DNA of 64,000 nucleotides from Mya arenaria (lineage: Eukaryota > Mollusca > Bivalvia > Myida > Myidae): positions 53,190,473 through 53,254,472 of the forward strand of contig NC_069123.1 in NCBI RefSeq assembly GCF_026914265.1. The letters run 5' to 3'. Below, in pieces: positions 36,201 to 48,200 of the stretch; positions within the stretch are counted from its first letter, which is position 1, and each line of letters starts with the position of its first letter. Under the pieces are notes generated by a model that was not told where the DNA came from, made no database searches, and saw only the letters and a program-made list of their open reading frames with translations. Made by a program: the position numbers and the translations under genes.

Positions 36201-39200
36201 GCAAATAAAATGAGCTGTCGACACTTCCGTGGTGCAGCTGTGCCTTGTGTTAACCTCTACACACATGAATATGATTTCAGTTTACTTGATAATTTTATTA
36301 AAAGGGCATATTTCGAAAATCGGAGAATGTGGTACCATGTAAGAACACTTTAACTGCAGATTGGCTACGATTTTATTTCAATATTGTGCGAACTGTAATG
36401 CCAGGAGCTTTTATCCCGATTCTGACATGTGCATTTTTTGAGATCTGCTAACATTCCAAGTTCACTTCGTTTCTTACACACACCGTAAGAATATTCTGGC
36501 ACATTCAAATTACAGTTATATTAAGTACCTACGACGGTACACAATATAATTAATGAGCACTTCTTTAAAAGGAAATATGCAAAAATAGTCAAAGTGGACC
36601 AGGCGCTGTTGCCCTAGAGATTGTGCTGTCGATTGATGTAAGTAAAAGCCATGCACCGATAAATGTCCGTAGCATGTGTGGCATGCCACCAAATTCACCA
36701 ACTAAAACATGTTCCTTATATTCTATAACTTAAAAGCATACAATCGTCTTTGAAGGTATGTCAGAATTTCTTGAATAACTTTACCCCAAACGCAGATAAA
36801 TCCTTATAACTGTTTGTACATTACAGATGAGGATTTTCAAAGGTAGATAAAAGAGCCTGTTTGGATCAGGCAGAGAACAGGTATTGAATATATTTGTTTG
36901 TTTTGGTTGTCAGATAAAACACCAGTACGGATTCGTTTTGCCTTTATATCATTTGTACCTGAATAAAATGCTATGGCGTACGTTGCTGGAACCGTTGCGA
37001 CTGTGTTGCAACATGGCAAAAAAGATTGCGGTATGTCTGACCTGTTTTATTCTCGTACGTATTATCCGTGTCCGGACCAGTACCAGGTGTCATCGTTGCC
37101 CCAGCATGGGATTTCCACCCCGCCCCGGGTACAGTGCTACTTGTGGTGATTTTGAACTGTGACAAACAGCTGATCTCCATATCACAGTATACACTTATCT
37201 TGTAATACGAAAAGTGTTTATAATCTGAAGAAAAAAAGTTTCTAGTATTGGTCAATGAAGAGTTTCGGGGTTTTCTCCTACAAAAAGACAATGCTATTTT
37301 AAAGGTAATATATATAAATATTTAGCCTTGGAAACACTTGTTTCAGTGAACTCGAATTTAACTGAACGTTCTAATTTGATGCGTGTGTGGGAAAAAGACC
37401 CTAGACATTTTGAGAAATATTGCATCGTGAAAATGCCGAAATTGGGAAATTTTACAGTTGAAAGAAAAAGCTGTCTCGTCTTCTGCGAAAGTAGGAAATG
37501 ATTTAATATTAGTTTATTTTCCCTTTAAAAGACCAAAAATGGTTGAAATATCAATAATTGGGGTGTAAATATACGAGTAAATTGCAATAAATCATGACAG
37601 ATAATATTTCACACTGATCTGAATGTGATGAAAGTCAATGATGTCTGATTTCAATTATCAAAAAAAACTTTACATCACATAATTTATTAGGATGTTGAAA
37701 ATAAACTTGTACAGGTAAAAAAACTGTCTAAAAAAATAGGATTTTTTTCTGAAGATTGGGAAAAATATCTTATATTTTGCTTTGGGAATGGGTCCAATAG
37801 TCGGACCTGTGGGTACTATAGAAAAAACTCTGACAGGGTTTGTGTTTGAATAGTTGACTACTGGGCGTGTTTGTCACTGTCGTTTTAAAGCTAGACCAAA
37901 TGTTATGTTCAAAACTAATTGCGTTCTAAGCATTTACTCCTTATTCTGTAAGTTCAATGTCAAGGGGTAAGTTTCACAAATGCTCATCTTCAGCCAGGCT
38001 AAATAAAAGAAAATAAGAAAACATAATGAGCTTGAAATCTATGTAATGATGAAATATTGCCCTTATAGAAGGCAAACACATACATCTTGTTTTATATTGC
38101 ACCAACCAATGTTTCTTATACGACAAGTCCGAAATCGAAAAAGCTGTGTGAAGTTGGCTAAACATACGACATTGGACATTGGACATTCAAGATCGAATGT
38201 TGTGCTGGCATGACATTGGACATTCAAAATTGAAAGTCGTGCTGGCACGACATTGGACATTGGACATTCAAAAATGAATGTCGTGCCAGCACGACATTGG
38301 ACATTGGGATTTCAAACATGAATGTCGTGCTGGCACGACATTAGACATTGGAAATTCAAAATCGAATGTTGTGCTGGCACGACATTGGACATTGGACATT
38401 CAAAATCGAATGTTGTGCTGGCACGACATTGGACATTGGACATTCAAAAGTGAAAGTCGTGCTAGCACGACATTGGACATTGGACATTCAAAAATGAATG
38501 TCGTACAAGCACGACATTGGACATTGGACATTTGAATTTCAAAAATGAATGTCGTGCTAGCACGACATTGGACATTGGACATTCAAAATCGAATGTTTTG
38601 CTGGCACGACATTGGACATTGGACATTCAAAAGTGAAAGTCGTGCTAGCACGACATTGGACATTGGACATTTACAATCGAATGTTGTGCTGGCACGACAT
38701 TGGACATTGGACATTCAAAATCGAATGTTATGCTGGCACGACATTGGACATTGGACATTCAAAAGTGAAAGTCGTGCACGCACGACATTGGACATTGGAC
38801 ATTCAAAAGTGAAAGTCGTGCTAGCACGACATTGAACATTCAAAAATGAATGTCGTACCAGCACGACATTGGACATTGTACATTGGACATTCAAAGATGA
38901 ATGTCGTGCCAGCACGACATTGGACATTGGACATTGGAATTTCAAAAATGAATATCGTGCTAGCACGACATTGGATATTGGACATTCAAAATCGAATGTT
39001 GTACTGGCAGGACATTGGACATTGGACATTCAAAAGTGAAAGTCGTGCTAGCACGACATTGGGCATTGGACATTCAAAAGTGAAAGTCGTGCTAGCACGA
39101 CATTGGACATTCAAAAATGAATGTCGTACCAGCACGACATTAAACATTGGACATTTGAATTTCAAAAATGAATGTCGTGCTAGCACGACATTGGACATTG

Positions 39201-42200
39201 GACATTCAAAATCGAATGTTTTGCTGGCACGACATTGGACATTGGACATTCAAAAGTGAAAGTCGTGCTGGCACGACATTGGACATTGGACATTTACAAT
39301 CAAATGTTGTGCTGGCACGACATTGGACATTGGACATTCAAAATCGAATGTTTTGCTGGCACGACATTGGACATTGGACATTCAAAAGTGAAAGTCGTGC
39401 TAGCACGACATTGGACATTCAAAAGTGAAAGTCGTGCTAGCACGACATTGGACATTCAAAAATGAATGTCGTGCCAGCACGACATTTGACATTGGACATT
39501 GGACATTCAAAAATGAATGTCGTGCCAGCACGACATTGGATATTGGACATTGGAATTCAAAAATGAATGTCGTGCTAGCACGACATTGGACATCGGACAT
39601 TCAAAATCGAATGTTGTACTGGCACGACATTGGACATTGGACATTCAAAAGTGAAAGTCATGCTAGCACGACATTGGGCATTGGATATTCAAAAATGAAT
39701 GCCGTGCACGCACGACATTGGACATTGGACATTGGAATTTCAAAAATGAATGTCGTGCTAGCACGACATTGGACATTGGACATTCAAAATCGAATGTTGT
39801 GCTGGCACGACATTGGACATTAGACATTCAAAAGTGAAAGTCGTGCTAGCACGACATTGGACATTGGACATTCAAAAATCGAATGTTGTGCTGGCACGAC
39901 ATTGGACATTCAAAATTGAAAGTCGTGCTGGCACGACATTGGACATTGGAGATTCAAAAATGAATGTCGTGCTACCACAACATTGGACATTGGACATTTG
40001 GATTTCAACAATGAATGTCGTGCTAGCACGACATTGGACATTGGACATTCAAAATCGAATGTTTTACTGGCACGACATTGGACATTGGACATTCAAAAGT
40101 GAAAGTCGTGCTGGCACGACATTGGAAATTGGACATTTACAATCAAATGTTGTGCTGGCACGACATTGGACATTGGACATTCAAAATCAAATGTTTTGCT
40201 GGCACGACATTGGACATTGGACATTCAAAAGTGAAAGTCGTGCTAGCACGACATTGGACATTGGACATTCAAAAATGAATGTCGTGCCAGCACGACATTG
40301 GACATTGGACATTCAAAAATGAATGTCGTGCCAGCACGACATTGGACATTGGACATTGGAATTCAAAAATGAATGTCTTGCTAGCACGACATTGGACATC
40401 GGACATTCAAAATCGAATGTTGTACTGGCACGACATTGGACATTGGACATTCAAAAGTGAACGTCATGCTAGCACGACATTGGGCATTGCATATTCAAAA
40501 ATGAATGCCGTGCACGCACGACATTGGACATTGGACATTGGAATTTCAAAAATGAATGTCGTGCTAGCACGACATTGGACATTCAAAATCGAATGTTGTG
40601 CTGGCACGACATTGGACATTAAACATTCAAAAGTGAAAGTCGTGCTAGCACGACATTGGACATTGGACATTCAAAATCGAATGTTGTGCTGGCACGACAT
40701 TGGACATTAAACATTCAAAAGTGAAAGTCGTGCTAGCACGACATTGGACATTGGACATTCAAAAATCGAATGTTGTGCTAGCACGACATTGGACATTCAA
40801 AATTGAAAGTCGTGCTACCACGACATTGGACATTGGAGATTCAAAAATGAATGTCGTGCTACCACGACATTGGACATTGGACATTTGGATTTCAACAATG
40901 AATGTCGTGCTAGCACGACATTGGACATTGGACATTCAAAATCGAATGTTGTGCTGGCACGACATTGGACATTGGATATTCAAAAGTGAAAGTCGTGCTG
41001 GCACGACATTGGACATTGGACATTCAAAAATGAATGTCGTGCCAGCACGACATTAGACATTGGACATTGGGATTTCAAAAATGATTCAAAATCGAATGTT
41101 GTGCTGGCACGGCATTGGACATTTAAAATCGAATGTTGTGCTGGCACGACATTGGACATCGGACATTCAAAATCGAATGTTGTACTGGCACGACATTGGA
41201 CATTGGACATTCAAAAGTGAAAGTCATGCTAGCACGACATTGGGCATTGGATATTCAAAAATGAATGCCGTGCACGCACGACATTGGACATTGGAATTTC
41301 AAAAATGAATGTCGTGCTAGCACGACATTGGACATTGGACATTCAAAATCGAATGTTGTGCTGGCACGACATTGGACATTAGACATTCAAAAGTGAAAGT
41401 CGTGCTAGCACGACATTGGACATTGGACATTCAAAAATCGAATGTTGTGCTAGCACGACATTGGACATTCAAAATTGAAAGTCGTGCTGGCACGACATTG
41501 GACATTGGAGATTCAAAAATGAATGTCGTGCTACCACAACATTGGACATTGGACATTTGGATTTCAACAATGAATGTCGTGCTAGCACGACATTGGACAT
41601 TGGACATTCAAAATCGAATGTTTTGCTGGCACGACATTGGACATTGGACATTCAAAAGTGAAAGTCGTGCTGGCACGACATTGGAAATTGGACATTTACA
41701 ATCAAATGTTGTGCTGGCACGACATTGGACATTGGACATTCAAAATCAAATGTTTTGCTGGCACGACATTGGACATTGGACATTCAAAAGTGAAAGTCGT
41801 GCTAGCACGACATTGGACATTGGACATTCAAAAAAGAATGTCGTGCCAGCACGACATTGGACATTGGACATTCAAAAATGAATGTCGTGCCAGCACGACA
41901 TTGGACATTGGAATTCAAAAATGAATGTCTTGCTAGCACGACATTGGACATCGGACATTCAAAATCGAATGTTGTACTGGCACGACATTGGACATTGGAC
42001 ATTCAAAAGTGAACGTCATGCTAGCACGACATTGGGCATTGCATATTCAAAAATGAATGCCGTGCACGCACGACATTGGACATTGGACATTGGAATTTCA
42101 AAAATGAATGTCGTGCTAGCACGACATTGGACATTCAAAATCGAATGTTGTGCTGGCACGACATTGGACATTAAACATTCAAAAGTGAAAGTCGTGCTAG

Positions 42201-45200
42201 CACGACATTGGACATTGGACATTCAAAATCGAATGTTGTGCTGGCACGACATTGGACATTAAACATTCAAAAGTGAAAGTCGTGCTAGCACGACATTGGA
42301 CATTGGACATTCAAAAATCGAATGTTGTGCTAGCACGACATTGGACATTCAAAATTGAAAGTCGTGCTGGCACGACATTGGACATTGGAGATTCAAAAAT
42401 GAATGTCGTGCTACCACGACATTGGACATTGGACATTTGGATTTCAACAATGAATGTCGTGCTAGCACGACATTGGACATTGGACATTCAAAATCGAATG
42501 TTGTGCTGGCACGACATTGGACATTGGATATTCAAAAGTGAAAGTCGTGCTGGCACGACATTGGACATTGGACATTCAAAAATGAATGTCGTGCCAGCAC
42601 GACATTAGACATTGGACATTGGGATTTCAAAAATGATTCAAAATCGAATGTTGTGCTGGCACGGCATTGGACATTTAAAATCGAATGTTGTGCTGGCACG
42701 ACATTGGACATTGGACATTCAAAATTGAAAGTCGTGCTGGCACGACATTGGACATTCGACAGTCATAAATTGAAAGTCGTGTCAGCACGACATTGGACAT
42801 TCAAAAATGAAAGTAGTGCTGGCACATTCAAATTAATGTATGACATGTTTTATGAATTAATGTTTTCTACCGACTTTAAATTAATTCGGATGGCATGCAA
42901 TTTTCGGAATTAATTTTTTTGAGATATTGTCTTAAAATTATTTGAAAAGGGTTAGAGATCACAAAAGCAATGACTCATTATAAATTTATAAACACCAAGA
43001 GAGCATTGTCATTACGATTCCATCGCAATATTTGAACCTTAAGCATGATTCAGATAGACATGATGTCACATATGCACAGAAAGATTCAAATGCATATACT
43101 TATGAATGGTCGTGGATTATATGTAGACAAACAGTGATAATGCTTTCGAAATGACATACTTTTAATAAGCTTAATGTTTACACACCACTGCTACACATCC
43201 AGTACTATTTATAAATGAAGTGATATTCACAGTATATGATGACATATGGAAAATAAACACATGCAGTGATGATTCCAAAAAATATAAATGTAATCGTTCA
43301 TACATCTACTTTATCTGGTTTTACGTATTATAACACAAAATATTGTCAATGAGCCGATTAAGTAACCTATTACTGCCTGTCGACTTATTTTTTATTGACT
43401 CAATTAGTCACAGTATTCGAATTTGAATGTCCCATGTCCAATGTCGTGCCAGCAAAAAATTCGATTTTGAATGTCCAATGTCCAATGTCGTGCCAGCACA
43501 ACATTCACTTTTGAATGTCCAATGTCGTGCCAGCACAACATTCGATTTTGAATGTCCAATGTCCAATGTCGTGCTAGCACAACATTCACTTTTGAATGTC
43601 CAATGTCGTGCCAGCACAACATTCGATTTTGAATGTCCAATGTCCAATGTCGTGCTAGCACGACATTCATTTTTGAAATTCCAATGTCCAATGTCGTGCT
43701 GGCACGACATTCATTTTTGAATGTCCAATGTCCAATGTCGTGCTAGCACGACTTTCACTTTTTAATGTCCGATGTCCAATGTCGTGCCAGCACAACATTC
43801 GATTTTGAATGTCCAATGTCCAATGTCGTGCTAGCACGACTTTCACTTTTGAATGTCCAATGTCCAATATCGTGCTAGCACGACATTCATTTTTGAAATA
43901 CCAATGTCCAATGTCGTGCCAGCACAACATTCGGTTTTGAATGTCCAATGTCCAATGTCGTGCTTTTGAAATTCCAATGTCCAATGTCGTGCTAGCACGA
44001 CATTCATTTTTGAATGTCCAATGTCCATTGTCGTGCCAGCACAACATTCGATGTTGAATGTCCAATGTCCAATGTCGTGCTAGCACGACTTTCAATTTTG
44101 AATGTCGAAGGTCCAATGTCGTGCCAGCACAACATTCGATTTTGAATGTCCAATGTCGTGCCAGCACAACATTCGATCTTAAATGTCCAATGTCCATTAT
44201 CGTATGTTTAGCTAACTTCACACAGCTAAGAGAATATATACCTTACATAAATTTGTCCCTTCTTTGCATATATAAAGTCGATCGGTCCGTATATCACTGT
44301 TTTATTGGTATACTTATGATCGGAAGTAGAGCAGCAACAAAGGGCAAGCCCGTAGTGGATATCCTATTACCCATCATTTCAATCAAGGAAAACATAGCCT
44401 TTTCAATATTTATTTCATTTTCATTGTCTTTATCTTATGTTTGGAAAATAATGGGCAAGGCTCGGACGAAGAGTAGATAAAACAGAGCTGCCACAGACTG
44501 ACCTTTTTCTTACGATAGTCAGAAAAAAGAGGCCTGAATAACCATGTGCTTTGTAGGGGGCGCGCACTGCGGCCAATCAGAACAGTGTACTAAGTTACGT
44601 CATGTAATTGCTGGTGATATGGTTGTAGAGCACTATTAATTAGATGTATTACCAAGATACCAATGACGAAAGCTATCTTTAAAGAGATAACTTGAATTAT
44701 TATAAAAACACAGTATTATGACGTCATATTTTTGACCGGTCCGGACCTCGCCAAAAATGTAATATGGACCGGTGACGTCATACAACTGGTAAGTGCGGCT
44801 TGCTATTTTCACAACGGCGAAAAATTGTCGCAAGTAAACATTATTAGCTTTGTTCAATAAAACACATCGAAAACGCTTTAAAAATAGGGAATGGTAATAC
44901 AAAATGTTCGGTATAATATAAGAAATATTTACACACCACTTCGGGCCATATACACTTTCGTTGGCTGACTGGCCGGTCCTTATAATGTCATATGACCCTC
45001 AGTGATGTGTAATATTTTAAACTATATATCCTTTAGTATTCATACTTAGATCTCCAAAATATCCATACTTATCATCTAGATCACTCTGTGTTACAATAAT
45101 TCTACTAACAGACAGCACAAAATGGTTCGGGCCCAGTCCATCTTCCAACGCCTGTCGTTCCGTCGATTCGGCATATTCTTTTCTTAGGACCAACCAAAAA

Positions 45201-48200
45201 GTAACTGTCGGATTTACAGCCATAGCTCAAAGAGCTACACACCGTGAACTGCGGAGTGTGCGGGTCCGTCTGTATGTTTACATCGACTATGTATGCTGGT
45301 TTTTGGCATACTAAAATGGATAAAAATGTAATGAAGTTTTTGTCTTTATAAGATAGCAATGTGCAAATTGAAGTATACATGTTGAATATATATTTATTAT
45401 TCATATGTGGTTAAGAAGATGGTGTACTTTGTACAAGTCTTAATAAAATATCTGTTCTGTTCTGTTCTGTTCATGTTTAGTGATAATCATTATACAATTA
45501 TAATCTTAGCGGTTTCCTTGCTGCTCAGTGTACTAAATTAATCTTCGCATTATGTTTAATCTAACACAGCCATATCGTGTTTCCCACGTAATTTTAATGA
45601 ATTGAAACTAATTATTTGTTATGTTTCACCTTGAGGGCACTGGTAAAGCCACTTTATCTTTGCAACATCAAGAATACTGAGATGATCCCTTTGGCCAAGT
45701 TCAGTCTTCTTCACCAAGTGACTGAAATATTCCGTCGGCGTAATGGTGTCTAGCGTCGATAGCTGAGAGAACGCATTGTGTTTATAGTGCAAAAGGGAGT
45801 GGAAGTCATACGACACGCATGTCTCAAGATCTTCATGGACAGACCTCTTTTGAAAATTGCTTTTCTCTCCTGGAATCGAAAGAGTAAATCTTTACTGCTG
45901 GTTAAGCGCTGGTCATTTATCGTGTATAAATACGCGTATGTGTCGTTTCAAAAAAGAAACAAGAAAAACACTTAACAGGTATTACGCTCATACGTAAAAG
46001 TATATTTAATTCACATTTATCTAACTTTAGAAAATAAAAGCTGACACAAGTATAGTGAAATAAGTATTTGTCTTAAAAAATAAATAACGTTTACTATTAA
46101 AAATACCATATATGATGTTTCCGTAGTGGATATTCACATACTCGTCCCTGTCTTGTCGACTGTGTTCGTGCCAGAATCCTAGGGCGTGCAGCAACTCATG
46201 CATGACGATCCCTGCTGTCCCACAACCATCCCCTATATTCACTGCCAATGCACCGTGCTTCATACCAACATCACTGAAACAACTGTTTGTGGAATTCGAT
46301 TGATATGGTTTTGTTTTAGTTTCTTTAAAGTTTATGGTTGCCGATGGTTTAAAAACGTGTTTGACCACATTGTTAAGATTCCTCAAAATCAGATCTGATC
46401 ACTGATCGACTGGAGGTATAAAAAGGGACTATATTACATGGTTATACGCATCAGGCTGTTTTTCATATACATGTACTCTGTCATGATCCTTTGCAAAAAC
46501 AAAATTGTATTGTAATCAGAACGTCGCATGTGCTACGTTTGTATTGTACTGATAAAGGCTCATGTGCTACGTTTTCTAATGTAATAATAAAGCCCCAGAT
46601 GCTGTGTTTGTATTAAAATATTGAAGCCACATGTGCTCTGTTTATACGGAAATAATAAACCCCAATGTGCTATGTTTGTATTGTAATAATAACGCTGCAT
46701 GTGCTACGCTTGTATTGTAATAATAAACCCCAATGTGCTACGCTTGCATTGTAATAATAAAGCCACTTGTGTTACGCTAGGTTTGTAATAATAAACCCCC
46801 TTGTGTTACGCTTGTATTGTAATAATAAACCCCAATGTGCTACGCTTGTATTGTAATAATAAAGCCCCTTGTGTTACGCTAGTATTGTAATAATAAACCC
46901 CAATGTGCTACGCTTGTATTGTAATAATAAACCCCAATGTGCTACGCTTGCATTGTAATAATAAAGCCACTTGTGTTACGCTAGTATTGTAATAATAAAC
47001 CTCCTTGTGTTACGCTAGTATTGTAATATAAACCCCAATGTGCTACGCTTGTATTGTAATAATAAAGCCCCTTGTGTTACGCTAGTATTGTAATAATAAA
47101 CCCCAATGTGCTACGCTTGTATTGTAATAATAAACCCCAATGTGCTACGCTTGCATTGTAATAATGAAGCCACTTGTGTTACGCTAGGTTTGTAATAATA
47201 AACCCCCTTGTGTTACGCTAGTATTGTAATAATAAACCCCAATGTGCTACACTTGTATTGTAATAATAAACCCCAATGTGCTACGCTAGTATTGTAATAA
47301 TAAACCCCAATGTGCTACGCTTGTATTGTAATAATAAACCCCAATGTGCTACGCTTGTATTGTAATAATAAAGCCCCTTGTGTTACGCTAGTATTGTAAT
47401 AATAAACCCCAATGTGCTACGCTTGTATTGTAATAATAAAGCCCCTTGTGTTTCGCTAGGTTTGTAATAATAAACCCCAATGTGCTACGCTTGTATTGTA
47501 ATAATAAAGCCCCTTGTGTTACGCTAGGTTTGTAATAATAAACCCCAATGTGCTACGCTTGTATTGTAATAATAAAGCCCCTTGTGTTACGCTAGTATTG
47601 TAATAATAAACCCCAATGTGCTACGCTTGTATTGTTATAATAAAGCCCCTTGTGTTACGTTAGTATTGTGATAATAACCCCAATGTGCTACGCTTGTATT
47701 GTAATAATAAAGCCCCTTGTTTTACGCTAGTTTGTAATAATAAACCCCAATGTGCTCCGCTAGTATTGTGTTTTGTAATAATAAAGCCCCTTGTGTTACG
47801 CTAGTATTGTAATAATAAACCCCAATGTGCTACGCTTGTATTGTAATAATAAAGCCCCTTGTGCTACGCTAGTAGTGTAACAATAAAGACCCTTGTGCTA
47901 CGTTTATATTGCAATCAAATGTGAACAATTTCTGACTACATATTAAAGCTGCACTCTCACAGATTTACCATTTTGAAAACTCATTTTTTCTTGGTATAAG
48001 CCAAATTTACGCCAATAACTAATAACTAGTGATATTAGACTGCTGACAAAAGATCAGATCTCAGATTTTCTTATATACGTCCAAATTTTAAGGTTTTGTG
48101 GCTAAAAGCTTACGCTTTAAGAAAAAATGAGGTTTTCGGCATAAAACTTCAATTTTTGAACACAAATATGAAAATTTCTATCTGATATTTTAGTCAGCAG

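Larger units (their letters stand above)
38142..44227. mobile_element. Foldback-like composite: two opposed 44-bp satellite arrays with shared termini
   Basis: The 6,086-bp structure starts with AGCTGTGTGAAGTTGGCT and ends with the reverse complement of AGCTGTGTGAAGTTAGCT. From each end the 44-bp satellite runs inward: about 4.67 kb in plus orientation from the left and about 0.78 kb in minus orientation from the right, around a ~590-bp unique AT-rich centre (42840-43420). Terminal inverted repeats made of tandem units are the hallmark of foldback transposons such as Drosophila FB. No transposase and no clear target duplication are seen. It lies in protease intron 7. Confidence 0.65.

Noticed and set aside
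36516-36701. Additional MAM-like exon on the minus strand
   Set aside because: The resemblance is weak and splice phases do not fit between exons 8 and 9, which already join in phase and make a complete MAM domain.
46520-47920. Possible CRISPR-like regular repeat array (also considered for the other minisatellites)
   Set aside because: There are no unique spacers between repeats, units are directly contiguous, and the genome is eukaryotic.
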